Origin: JAAELZ01 sp965209105
Lineage (GTDB): Bacteria > Pseudomonadota > Gammaproteobacteria > Arenicellales > Poriferihabitantaceae
Assembly: GCA_965209105.1 (NCBI GenBank)
Contig: CBDBQB010000030.1
Location: forward strand, 41,281 to 105,280
Direction: 5' to 3'
Length of the DNA: 64,000 nucleotides
The notes beneath the pieces are model-generated. The model worked only from the letters and a program-made list of their open reading frames with translations, searched no databases and had not been told where the DNA came from. The first letter of the stretch is position 1. Each line of letters opens with the position of its first letter. Made by a program: the position numbers and the translations under genes. Shown here piece after piece: positions 45,953 through 54,475 of the stretch.

Positions 45953-45980
45953 TTGTTTTTGCTAACGTGATGGCTATAGT
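45953..45980 (+). promoter_or_regulatory. Putative promoter of the porin gene
   Basis: TTGTTT (45953-45958), a 16-bp spacer and TATAGT (45975-45980). It lies 55 bp before the porin ATG, leaving a short AT-rich leader with AGGAA. Confidence 0.5.
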
Positions 45981-46034
45981 CATGTGCGTGCCTTTTTATG
46001 GCGCGTCTATTAATTATTATTAGGAATTATTCAA

Positions 46035-46874
46035 ATGAAAAAAAGTTTAATTACATTGGCAATCGCTGCAGTCGTAGCTACGCCTCTCACTGCTTCAGCA
46101 GCAGAAGTATACGGAAGTTTCCGTACACAATTGGTCAGCAACGGTGGCGATCTTGACATCGGTGATGGTGGTTCACGTTACGGCGTAAAAGGTTCGCACG
46201 ATTTAGGTAACGGTTTAACAGGTGTTTACAGAATCGAACTTAAAGCTAAAACTGATACCGCGACTTTCGCTGAAGGTGGCCGCTTAGGCTATGTTGGGAT
46301 CGCAGGTGGTTTCGGTACTATTGCTTTGGGTCAGCAATGGACGCCTTACTACAACCTAGTTGGCGCATCCACTGACATCTTTCCAAGTGCGGGACACTCT
46401 TTCTACGCGGGTACTTACCGCGCGGGCAATGTTCTAGCCTACGTTCTACCTGCAGGTGGTGCAGCGTCTGCCGCAATCGGCTTGATTATCGATGGTGATT
46501 CTACTGATGAAGATGATGTTGATGCGGTTAACGCAGCGGTTTCTTTCGCAGCAGGTCCTATGACGATCGGTTTAGGTATCCATGATGCAGCCGCATCTGA
46601 CGATGCGATCGTTGGCCTTTCTATTAGCGGTAAAGTCGGCGATGTTGGCTTGGCACTGCTGGTTGAAGATGCAGGTGCTACGACTCCTTTCCATATCGCT
46701 GCTACGATGGGCGGATTCGGAATTGGTTACGCTGATGATGATGCCGACGATACTGCAGTGACTGTTGGCTATACCCACAAATTGGGTAAGAAAGCCAAGA
46801 TTCAAATTGCGGCTCAAGATCAAGATTCAGCTTCTGATACCAAGGTACTTGTACGTCTACGTGTAGACATCTAG
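46035..46874 (+). CDS. Outer-membrane porin (gram-negative general porin family)
   Basis: A 279-aa protein with a signal peptide (cleavage after ASA, about 22), then EVYGSFRTQL and the SRYGVKGSHDLGNGLTGVYRIE motif characteristic of 16-stranded general porins. The L3-like region GSFGTIALGQQWTPYY is near 91-105. An acidic stretch (DDDADD) near 235 suggests a calcium-binding or salt-adapted loop. It is short for the family (usually 330-380 aa), so some loops are reduced. It has its own promoter and terminator, consistent with high expression. Confidence 0.87.
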   Translation: MKKSLITLAIAAVVATPLTASAAEVYGSFRTQLVSNGGDLDIGDGGSRYGVKGSHDLGNGLTGVYRIELKAKTDTATFAEGGRLGYVGIAGGFGTIALGQQWTPYYNLVGASTDIFPSAGHSFYAGTYRAGNVLAYVLPAGGAASAAIGLIIDGDSTDEDDVDAVNAAVSFAAGPMTIGLGIHDAAASDDAIVGLSISGKVGDVGLALLVEDAGATTPFHIAATMGGFGIGYADDDADDTAVTVGYTHKLGKKAKIQIAAQDQDSASDTKVLVRLRVDI

Positions 46875-46902
46875 TTGATGTAGTTTTTCTAAGCTTTATG
46901 AA

Positions 46903-46928
46903 AAGCGTCCTTCGGGGCGCTTTTTTTT
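46903..46928 (+). terminator. Terminator after the porin gene
   Basis: AAGCGTCC-TTCG-GGGCGCTT with an eight-T run, 28 bp after the stop. Confidence 0.9.
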
Positions 46929-47003
46929 GGCTTAATTTTCCTTCTCTTTGCCTAGGTAGTCCTTAATACAGGTCTGTCAAAAAATAAAAGGAAATTATTA
47001 TGA

Positions 47004-47154
47004 GAGACCTCAGCATAACGTAGCAAGCGCAGAAAAGACTAGGCAAAAGTGAGCGAAAAAGCGCAGTTTATAGGTATTTTCCACTTCGTGGCCCCGCATT
47101 TTGAGCGAGCTTTTAGCGACGTATTGTCAAGCGCAGTAGGTATGCTGGGGTCTC
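47004..47154. mobile_element. MITE-like element, copy 2 (151 bp)
   Basis: The reverse-complement copy of the 33427-33577 element, the same length and about 95% identical by eye. It is flanked by perfect TATGA duplications (46999-47003 and 47155-47159). The right junction falls inside the stop codon of the DUF4198 gene. Without the insert the codon would be TAA; now it is TAG, and the protein is unchanged. Confidence 0.92.
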
Positions 47155-47972
47155 TATGAGCCAATTTCAAAGGTCAGGTTCGCCCAGAAGCTCTCCCAAT
47201 CTGATTCGGTCGACGCAATCATATGTACAGTATGGAACATCCAAAGGCCGGCATAGGGTAATTCAAGTTTGGCGATACCCCGTGCATCAGTTCGAGTAGT
47301 GATCGGTGCATCTGCGTACATTTTATTTAGCCCTTGAATTTTGGCATTTTCCAGTGGGTTTCCTTCATATAACACTTGAACCTCAAACATCTCATTTTTG
47401 ATTGTATTTCTGGGATTGCTTAAAGGGATAATTTCTAAGGTGTATCCCAGTGCCTTTGAGAGATGAGCCGAAGGGCCATCGAGCTTGGTTTGAATGATCG
47501 ATTTAACGCAGCGCGAATAAGCCTCCCTAATCGGGTTGCTCTCGGATCGATTTTGAGCGACCTGCGGAACGATAAACTCCATACCCTGCTTGTTTAAATA
47601 TTCGATAAATTCATCTGGCGGGAGTTCTACCCAAGATCGAAGGGTACGTTGACCCACAATATATGTGCCGTTTTCCTTTATCTCGATGTATGCTGGTGGG
47701 TCGGAGGCGAGGCTGCCCAGGACAGGTGAGCGGCCGCTCGGTGTTATGACACTGTAGTCGCTATAAAACTCTTTGATATTGGGGACTTCGTCGCCGGCGA
47801 AGGTTTGCCCGACATGGGTGCTTAGACTGACCACCTCACCTGTGCTCGGCGAATGGTTGCTTGTTTCAATCCAAAATTCATGCGCGAAGACTGGATTGAT
47901 AGACATGCCCAAACTATAGGCTACAACTATCGTCGAGATCGAGCATAGGGCGCGTCTTACAAGTGACTTCAT
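47154..47972 (-). CDS. Periplasmic DUF4198 protein
   Basis: A 272-aa protein with a signal peptide ending in VFA before HEFWIETS, the typical mature start of DUF4198 proteins, which keep an N-terminal His for metal. A second half (about 185-270) is an immunoglobulin-like domain with RTDARGIAKLELPYAGLW. The start was set at ATG 47972; the longer frame is upstream of the signal peptide. DUF4198 proteins occur with nickel and cobalt uptake systems. It is divergent from hupE. Confidence 0.8.
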   Translation of the reverse strand: MKSLVRRALCSISTIVVAYSLGMSINPVFAHEFWIETSNHSPSTGEVVSLSTHVGQTFAGDEVPNIKEFYSDYSVITPSGRSPVLGSLASDPPAYIEIKENGTYIVGQRTLRSWVELPPDEFIEYLNKQGMEFIVPQVAQNRSESNPIREAYSRCVKSIIQTKLDGPSAHLSKALGYTLEIIPLSNPRNTIKNEMFEVQVLYEGNPLENAKIQGLNKMYADAPITTRTDARGIAKLELPYAGLWMFHTVHMIASTESDWESFWANLTFEIGS

Positions 47973-48017
47973 TGGGTATAATTCAACACTATATTTAAGC
48001 CGACAGGGTATCAGACT

Positions 48018-49151
48018 ATGTTGAGAGTGATCCGATGTACTTTCAGCTTGCTGCTGCTGACGGTTTGTGGACTGAGTACAGCGCACGAAGTGCGTCCAGC
48101 CATTGCGGATATTGAGTTTTTGCGCGGCGGTGAAGTGGTGCTAAACATTGAAACAAATTTAGAGGCACTGATTGCTCAAATAGGTGTGCAGCATAAGGAG
48201 ACCAATCAATCCCCCAATGCGGCGAAATACGATCATTTGCGCGGGCTCTCACCCGAGGCATTGTTGACCGAATACGGGGCTTTCAAGTTGGCATTTGCTG
48301 TCGATTTGAAGCTCGAGGTAGATGGTGAAAAGCTTAGCTGGACCCCTCTGGGCGCCAAGATACCACCCATTGGCGACACTCGCTTAGCGCGTATCAGTAC
48401 GCTTAAATTTGTAGGCAGTCTTCCTGTGGGCGCAAGTCAGGCGGTTTTTTCAATGGCCCCACAACACGGAAATGTTGCAGTGAAATTCCGCGATCAAGAC
48501 ACGCCCGCTAAGGCGGTACATTGGCTGAGTGGAGGTAAGGCTACGCCGGCCTACTTGATTGACGAAAAATTAACTTTGCAACCCTGGTATCGTCTCGCCT
48601 TTGACTATACCAAGCTGGGTTTCGAACATATCGTGCCAAAGGGGATTGATCATATATTGTTCGTATTGGGGCTTTTTTTGCTCTCGCTACGGCTGCGGCC
48701 GCTATTGATTCAAGTCACGGCATTTACCGTCGCCCATTCGATCACGCTTGGCCTATCGATCTATGGCGTGATCTCATTGTCTCCTACTATCGTTGAGCCT
48801 TTAATTGCGCTGTCGATTGTTTATGTTGGCATCGAGAATATTGTACGGGGAGAAAACAGCCTATTTAGGGTGATGGTTATATTTATGTTTGGCTTACTGC
48901 ATGGATTAGGCTTTTCGTCAGTGCTGACCGATATCGGCCTGCCCGAAGCAGATTTCCTAACCGCTCTGCTCACTTTTAATTTGGGTGTTGAGTTAGGACA
49001 GGTGACAGTCATCGCTGGCGCATTATTGTTGCTTACGATGTTGGGTATGCGCGGCCATTCAAACTATCGTCGTTGGATTACGGTCCCCGGTTCGGCAATT
49101 ATTAGTGTTGTAGGTCTCGTTTGGTTTTTACAAAGAACAAATATTATATGA
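48018..49151 (+). CDS. HupE/UreJ-family membrane protein
   Basis: A 377-aa protein. The signal peptide ends before HEVRPAIAD, then comes an extracytoplasmic beta-rich domain (about 23-200), followed by six to seven transmembrane helices with the conserved His motifs KGIDHILFVLG (about 211-221), VAHSITL and LLHGLGFS. HupE/UreJ proteins are thought to move nickel or cobalt for hydrogenase and urease. No hydrogenase genes are visible here. Head-to-head with the DUF4198 gene, they may share regulation. Confidence 0.87.
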   Translation: MLRVIRCTFSLLLLTVCGLSTAHEVRPAIADIEFLRGGEVVLNIETNLEALIAQIGVQHKETNQSPNAAKYDHLRGLSPEALLTEYGAFKLAFAVDLKLEVDGEKLSWTPLGAKIPPIGDTRLARISTLKFVGSLPVGASQAVFSMAPQHGNVAVKFRDQDTPAKAVHWLSGGKATPAYLIDEKLTLQPWYRLAFDYTKLGFEHIVPKGIDHILFVLGLFLLSLRLRPLLIQVTAFTVAHSITLGLSIYGVISLSPTIVEPLIALSIVYVGIENIVRGENSLFRVMVIFMFGLLHGLGFSSVLTDIGLPEADFLTALLTFNLGVELGQVTVIAGALLLLTMLGMRGHSNYRRWITVPGSAIISVVGLVWFLQRTNII

Positions 49152-49226
49152 GGGGAGTATCCAAATACCGCCAATATGCGGTAGGCTAGGGCACTTAAGA
49201 ATAGACAGGCAGTTGAATCCAAGCTT

Positions 49227-49871
49227 ATGACCCAAATAGCCCATTTCAATATGGTAGAACAACAAATTCGACCCTGGAATATTCGATCGCAAGCGCTGCT
49301 TGAAGCTTTGATGAACGTAGATCGTAGTCAGTTCGTTCCTAAAACTCAGCAACATTTGTGTTGGTCAGACATCGCTATCGAATTGCCCCGCGGACAGATG
49401 ATGCTAGAGCCAAAAAATGCAGCGCATCGGGTTCAGGCACTGGAACTCCAGCGAGATGACCGCGTGCTGGTCGTTGGCGTCGGTTCGGGCTATACCGCGG
49501 CCTTATGCGCAAAGCTGGGTTATTTAGTCCACTGTATTGATGCTGACGTGTCAGCATTGGATTGCGCGAAGGCAAGTTGTGCGGCGATAGGCCTGCAAAA
49601 TATTAGCTTCACTACGGTGGAGCGGTTGGATAATCCAATGGATTTGGGTGAGTTCGACGCGATATTATGTCGAGCGCCTATGGCACAAGCGCCAGAGGCT
49701 TATTTCTCATATTTGGCATCTAATGGCCGCTGTGTTGCACAAGTTGGAACGGGCTGTGTGACCGAGCTGATGTGCTACCGACAAGGTGACGGAGCAATGA
49801 TAGGATCATCTTTGCTTGATGTCTTGCAACCCAAGGCTTCTTCTAGCGGTGGGCAGCAATTCGAGTTTTAG
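49227..49871 (+). CDS. Protein-L-isoaspartate O-methyltransferase-like protein
   Basis: A 214-aa SAM-dependent methyltransferase of the PCMT family. It has MVEQQIRPWNI at the N terminus, ELPRGQMMLEP near 51-61 and the SAM-binding VVGVGSGYTAA near 82-92. The classical Pcm active-site sequence is altered, so repair of isoaspartate is unproven. A gene of this type lies upstream of tolC in several gammaproteobacteria, as here (42 bp apart). Confidence 0.85.
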   Translation: MTQIAHFNMVEQQIRPWNIRSQALLEALMNVDRSQFVPKTQQHLCWSDIAIELPRGQMMLEPKNAAHRVQALELQRDDRVLVVGVGSGYTAALCAKLGYLVHCIDADVSALDCAKASCAAIGLQNISFTTVERLDNPMDLGEFDAILCRAPMAQAPEAYFSYLASNGRCVAQVGTGCVTELMCYRQGDGAMIGSSLLDVLQPKASSSGGQQFEF

Positions 49872-49913
49872 CATCCGAATTGGGAATACGCGTTGAATAT
49901 TGAGGAAGCTTAA

Positions 49914-51248
49914 TTGAGGCGAGTTAAGCAAAAATTCTGGGCATTGTCGCTGATAGGCTTTGCATTCATGGGGCAAAACGCCGAAGCATTCGGTTTGCAC
50001 GAAGTCTTTTTACTCGCGCAAAAGAACGACGCGCGTTATCAAGCAGCATTGGCGCAGTTTGACGCTGCAAAAATAGACTTACCCTTGGCGCGAAGTGCCC
50101 GAAAACCGACCGTGCGTGCAATTTTAAGCGCAACGCAGAACCATGATACTTCTTACCCTGATTCTGCTGCGGAGGTATCGGCCAATACGCATCAAACGAG
50201 ACTCGCGCTGCAACTCAATCAACTCATTTATAGCGCGGATACGACGCTCTCGATTGAACTAGTAAAACGGGCAGAAGGTATCGCTAAACTTCAATTTCGC
50301 CTAGCAGAGGAAACCCTGATAGGTGAAACCGTTGATCGATATTTTGCAGTGCTCAGTGCGCTTGATAACGAACAGTTGGCGCAACTGGAACACGCTTCAA
50401 TAAAAAATCAGCTTGAATTGTCGGTACAGAGGTTGGAAGTGGGCCTGGCCACGCAAACCGATAAATTTGAAGCCGAGGCTCGGCTCGCGTCCAGCCAAGC
50501 CGGGTTGATTGCTGCGCAAAACGAGACGCTAAACGCAACACAGGACTTACAAAGTTTAAGCCATCACGCCAAGCAAATTTCCCCCAATGAGATCAGGCGT
50601 TTGGATAATAATAGGTTATCGCCCAAGATTAATACTGGTGAAGAGTGGGTATCTGCCGCCGTGCAGCGCAACGCTGCGTATCAAATTAAGCGCCAGCAAC
50701 GACAGATCAAACAGCTAGAGTTTGATGCGGCGTATCGGGCGCGCTTACCTTCATTTGCTTGGGTAGCGAATTTAAGCCGTAGCGATTCTCAAGCTGGCCT
50801 TCAGTCGGTGGCGGGGAAATTAAACAATTGGCACATTGGTTTAGAAGGGTCTGTTCCGGTTTATTCAGGGGGAGCAATTCAACTGAAAAAAGTTCAATCA
50901 GCTCATGCGCTAGAGGCTGTGAAATTTGAATTAGAGCAGCTTCATCGCGACACAGAACGCGCTATTCAGGTTGCGGGTCGCGCTGTATTGGCGCTCCAGA
51001 AACAGTCGCAGGCGTTGGATCAAGCCGTGATTGCAAGCGCGAGCGCACTAGCGGCCAAGGAACAGGGTTTTCGGGCAGGCGTTGATACGAATTTAAGTGT
51101 GCTAAACGCGCAGCGTGATTTGTACCGTGCGCGTCGAGATCATCTAAAAGCGGGTTATGACTTGATCAATGCGGTGGTCGCGTTTGCAAGGAATTCGGGT
51201 GATTTAAACGAAGCTACGATTACAAGGATAGAGACTTGGTTGAAATAA
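49914..51248 (+). CDS. tolC: TolC-family outer-membrane efflux protein
   Basis: A 444-aa outer-membrane channel for type I secretion and multidrug efflux. A signal peptide (to about 26, QNAEAF) precedes a repeated alpha-hairpin and beta-barrel structure. Marker segments are the N-terminal VFLLAQKNDARYQAALAQF and, in the second half, GLEGSVPVYSGG and FRAGVDTNLSVLNAQRDLY. TTG start with GAGGA 7 nt upstream. The resemblance to TolC itself is supported by the Pcm-like neighbour. Confidence 0.92.
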   Translation: MRRVKQKFWALSLIGFAFMGQNAEAFGLHEVFLLAQKNDARYQAALAQFDAAKIDLPLARSARKPTVRAILSATQNHDTSYPDSAAEVSANTHQTRLALQLNQLIYSADTTLSIELVKRAEGIAKLQFRLAEETLIGETVDRYFAVLSALDNEQLAQLEHASIKNQLELSVQRLEVGLATQTDKFEAEARLASSQAGLIAAQNETLNATQDLQSLSHHAKQISPNEIRRLDNNRLSPKINTGEEWVSAAVQRNAAYQIKRQQRQIKQLEFDAAYRARLPSFAWVANLSRSDSQAGLQSVAGKLNNWHIGLEGSVPVYSGGAIQLKKVQSAHALEAVKFELEQLHRDTERAIQVAGRAVLALQKQSQALDQAVIASASALAAKEQGFRAGVDTNLSVLNAQRDLYRARRDHLKAGYDLINAVVAFARNSGDLNEATITRIETWLK

Positions 51249-51265
51249 TAAGTCTGCCTTTTCGC

Positions 51266-51985
51266 TTACTGCACTAGGCTATTGATGAGGGTGATGGTCG
51301 CTTCGCGCCTGCCCTTTTTTACAATCTGAATTTTTACCGGCATGATGGGTTGGGTCTCCGTTAACCAAAGAATAATGGTTTTGTTATTGTCGGTGCGCGT
51401 TTTGGATTTTTTGATCGTTTTGAATGTTCCTGCTGGGGTGCTAATGGTTTCCTTACTCGGCGAATGGTATTGGTAGCGGCGAACTTTGTCGGCGGAGACC
51501 AGCCGCTCTTGGCTACCTTGCCTGGCATCGGACAAACCCAGTATTGAGAGCAGCGGAAAGGTATACGCGTCGATTTGCTCGTCTTTAGCGATAGAGAACT
51601 GACCTTTTTGGGTAATCAATTTACCCTTTTTGCGATCTACTTCTAGTTGCTTGATGTCTGGGTTCTTTCTGCCTTTGCGTTCGGTCAGGCGGCTGAGCAG
51701 TAGTTGCTTACCGTGCTGGGTGTATTCAATCGTCTCGATAACTTTGCCATCGCCGAAGAAATTGGCCAGCATATTGGGAAAAGTCTCGCCGTGAACGATA
51801 ACCTTCTCAGCCGATTTTTCGATCCTGATTTCCAGTTCGCCGATAGCGCTTCCTTTGTAGGCTACTGCATACCGTAGGGTATACGTTGGAATGTCTTGCA
51901 CGCCAAATCCGTAGGCCAGACTGATCGTAGCGAACAAGCTTAAAAAGCATGTCAGTAAAAATTTGGAGCGCGTGAGTTTAGGCAT
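51266..51985 (-). CDS. DUF3108 periplasmic protein
   Basis: A 239-aa protein with a signal peptide (about 1-27), then the DUF3108 beta-rich fold: YAVAYKGSAIGELEIRIE and YTFPLLSILG in the middle, and LWLTETQPIMPVKIQI near the C terminus. This family follows purMN in Pseudomonas-type gammaproteobacteria, as here. Function is unknown. It is convergent with tolC. Confidence 0.87.
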   Translation of the reverse strand: MPKLTRSKFLLTCFLSLFATISLAYGFGVQDIPTYTLRYAVAYKGSAIGELEIRIEKSAEKVIVHGETFPNMLANFFGDGKVIETIEYTQHGKQLLLSRLTERKGRKNPDIKQLEVDRKKGKLITQKGQFSIAKDEQIDAYTFPLLSILGLSDARQGSQERLVSADKVRRYQYHSPSKETISTPAGTFKTIKKSKTRTDNNKTIILWLTETQPIMPVKIQIVKKGRREATITLINSLVQ

Positions 51986-52030
51986 CGGGCGATTGTGCAG
52001 GGGTCGAGGTGACGGTTGACTGAATACGGC

Positions 52031-52627
52031 CTACACAGCCTTGCCCAGCATTTCCCCCCCTATCCATTGGATTGCGCGCGGATAGATAATGTGCTCTTCC
52101 TCTAGCACACGTTGTTGTAAAGATTCAGCGGTATCGTTGGGCAATATAGCGATCCGACTTTGAATGATGATTTCGCCGTCGTCCAGGGCTTCGGTGACAA
52201 AATGAACTGTCGCACCATGATAGGCCTCCTTGGCATCGATAACTCTTTGGTGGGTGTTGAGCCCTTTGTAGGCCGGCAATAAAGAGGGGTGAATATTAAT
52301 AATTTTACCCAAAAATTCTTGTACAAACGCGGCGGATAAAATTCGCATATAGCCAGCCAGAACGAGTAAATCTGGCGCGAAAGGAGCAATGATCTTGATT
52401 AAGGATAGATCGTAATCCTCGCGGGTGCTGGCTTGCTTAGGGTCAACAAAAAAGATAGGAATATCAAACGATTGTGCGCGTTCTAGCCCCTTGGCATCTT
52501 TATTATTACTGAGGACAGCGACTATTTTGGCATCTAAATATCCACTGTCAATCGCGTCTATGAGCGCTTGAAGGTTGGAGCCTCTACCAGAAATGAGAAC
52601 GACAAGTTTGAGTGTTTGATCAGCCAA
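52031..52627 (-). CDS. purN: Phosphoribosylglycinamide formyltransferase PurN
   Basis: Formylates GAR in purine synthesis using 10-formyl-THF. The N-terminal VVLISGRGSNLQALI, the catalytic IHPSLLPAYKG (about 103-113) and the following HxxT-type segment are present. I chose TTG 52627 because the protein then starts a few residues before the first strand, as in E. coli, and overlaps purM by 8 nt. A TTG at 52681 would extend it by 18 residues into purM. It is coupled to purM. Confidence 0.94.
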   Translation of the reverse strand: MADQTLKLVVLISGRGSNLQALIDAIDSGYLDAKIVAVLSNNKDAKGLERAQSFDIPIFFVDPKQASTREDYDLSLIKIIAPFAPDLLVLAGYMRILSAAFVQEFLGKIINIHPSLLPAYKGLNTHQRVIDAKEAYHGATVHFVTEALDDGEIIIQSRIAILPNDTAESLQQRVLEEEHIIYPRAIQWIGGEMLGKAV

Positions 52628-53663
52628 TATATCGAACGTGGGCTTGGGGAGAGTCGCTGGCTTCGATATGGCCGAGTTCAAAAACCCTTTCTCCAGCAGC
52701 TTCTAGTAAGCGAATCGCTTTGGGTACTTCAACGGCGGGTAAGCAAATCACCATGCCGATTCCATAATTAAAAGTTCGGAGCATTTCCTCGCGCGCGATG
52801 TTTCCGTTCTTCTGGATCCAATGGAATATTTCTGGCATAGACCAAGCATCGAGTCTGATGGTTGCTTGTGTATGCTCAGGCAATACGCGAGGCAGGTTCT
52901 CAGTTAAGCCTCCACCGGTGATATGTGCAAGGGCGTGTATTTCAACATTTTTGATTAGATTGAGCAGGCTTTTGACATAGATGCGGGTCGGCGTAAGTAG
53001 TGTTTCACCCAATGTTGCGTCGTTAAAATCTTGGCTAAGATTGGCGTCGACATGGTCGATCACCTTTCGAATCAAAGAATAGCCGTTTGAATGCGGGCCC
53101 GATGATGCAAGCCCAAGCAACACATCTTTTGAGCGGACACGTTCGGAAGAAATGATATCGGCTTTTTCAACTAGACCCACCGAAAACCCAGCAAGGTCAT
53201 AATCATTTGCAGCGTACATCCCAGGCATTTCAGCGGTTTCACCACCGATCAGCGCCGCCCCAGCCAATTCACAGCCCTTGGCGATGCCGTCAATCACTGA
53301 CTGGGCAACGTCTAAGTCGAGCTTCCCTGTGGCATAGTAATCCAGAAAGAATAGCGGTTCCGCGCCCGTCACGATAATATCGTTGACACACATCGCCACC
53401 AGATCGATGCCAATGGTATTGTGCTGGCTGGTCTCGATAGCAAGTTTAAGTTTGGTGCCGACGCCATCCGTTCCAGAGACCAAGACGGGTTGTTGGTAAT
53501 CAGACCAAGGCAGCTCGAATAAGCCGCCGAAGCCACCGAGGCCGGACACCACGCCAGGCCGATGGGTTCTTTTTACCGCAGGCTTGATGCGCTCGATTAA
53601 TTCATTTCCAGCATCGATATTTACGCCGCTATCGCGGTAACTTAAGGCGCCTGATTTACGCAT
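52620..53663 (-). CDS. purM: Phosphoribosylformylglycinamidine cyclo-ligase PurM
   Basis: AIR synthase, the fifth step of purine synthesis. It has LSYRDSGVNIDAGNELI at the N terminus, the ATP/metal segment VSGTDGVGTKLKLA (about 62-75), GGETAEMPGMY (about 140-150) and the GGGLTENLPR signature (about 251-260). The length of 347 aa is normal. First gene of purM-purN-DUF3108. I saw no PurR box or purine riboswitch in the 250 bp upstream. Confidence 0.97.
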   Translation of the reverse strand: MRKSGALSYRDSGVNIDAGNELIERIKPAVKRTHRPGVVSGLGGFGGLFELPWSDYQQPVLVSGTDGVGTKLKLAIETSQHNTIGIDLVAMCVNDIIVTGAEPLFFLDYYATGKLDLDVAQSVIDGIAKGCELAGAALIGGETAEMPGMYAANDYDLAGFSVGLVEKADIISSERVRSKDVLLGLASSGPHSNGYSLIRKVIDHVDANLSQDFNDATLGETLLTPTRIYVKSLLNLIKNVEIHALAHITGGGLTENLPRVLPEHTQATIRLDAWSMPEIFHWIQKNGNIAREEMLRTFNYGIGMVICLPAVEVPKAIRLLEAAGERVFELGHIEASDSPQAHVRYIG

Positions 53664-53914
53664 GCTTGGATTGAACCTGCTGAAGAATGGGTCGGACTTT
53701 CACCTGACACGGAAGTGCGTTTTGCTCAATGATGCGGCGACTATAAATATCCGTGATCTAGCGACCTAAAAAGATTGATCTGCCTAAGCATCTATTGATA
53801 TTATGCAGCGACATTTACAATATTACGAACGAGAGTTTACCATTTCTTGCAAACAGGAGTGCTAAGCATAAATAGGATAGTCGTACTTAAATTGAACCTA
53901 ATCATCTTGTTTCA

Positions 53915-54466
53915 GTGTTAGCCCAAACGCCGAATATTCTTAGCTTGCTGCGTATCGCAATGGTACCTGTGGTGATCGTATTGCTCAATGCGCGCGAATA
54001 CCCCTATGCCCTACTGATATTTACCATTGCCGGCGTGACGGATGCAGTCGATGGCTGGATTGCGAAACGGTTCGGCTTGCAAAGTGCCTTGGGGGCAATC
54101 TTGGATCCCTTGGCAGATAAGATGCTGTTGATGTCGACTTATGCCATGTTGGCAGTATTGGGCGATATACCGTTCTGGCTCTTGGTGTTGGTGATATTTA
54201 GAGATTTGGTGATAGTAGGTGGATACTGGGTATTGGTTGCATTGGATCGAAAAGTTCAGATCAAGCCGATTTGGATCAGCAAGTTCAATACTTTCTTCCA
54301 AATTATCTTGGTCGTGCTGGTATTGGTGCATCGTTCCGGCTGGTTAGCGCTAGACGGCACGCTTACGCTCGCAATCGCGGTGGTTGTATTTACCACCCTC
54401 TCAAGCGGTCTAAGCTATGTCTGGTCGGGTATGCGACAGTTTAATTCGCCGAGCAAGCAAGCCTAA
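53915..54466 (+). CDS. CDP-alcohol phosphatidyltransferase family protein (PgsA-like)
   Basis: A 183-aa inner-membrane enzyme with about five to six helices and the CDP-alcohol motif D-x2-DG-x2-AK-x8-G-x3-D-x3-D (about 43-66, VDGWIAKRF...AILDPLADK). Family members join a CDP-diacylglycerol to glycerol phosphate, inositol or another alcohol. The substrate is not resolved. GTG start. It lies 9 bp before hda and may be co-transcribed. Confidence 0.88.
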   Translation: MLAQTPNILSLLRIAMVPVVIVLLNAREYPYALLIFTIAGVTDAVDGWIAKRFGLQSALGAILDPLADKMLLMSTYAMLAVLGDIPFWLLVLVIFRDLVIVGGYWVLVALDRKVQIKPIWISKFNTFFQIILVVLVLVHRSGWLALDGTLTLAIAVVVFTTLSSGLSYVWSGMRQFNSPSKQA

Positions 54467-54475
54467 CGATGATGC

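Noticed and set aside
53664..53914. Purine riboswitch or PurR operator before purM
   Set aside because: No conserved riboswitch core and no ACGCAAACGTTTNCNT-like site could be found.
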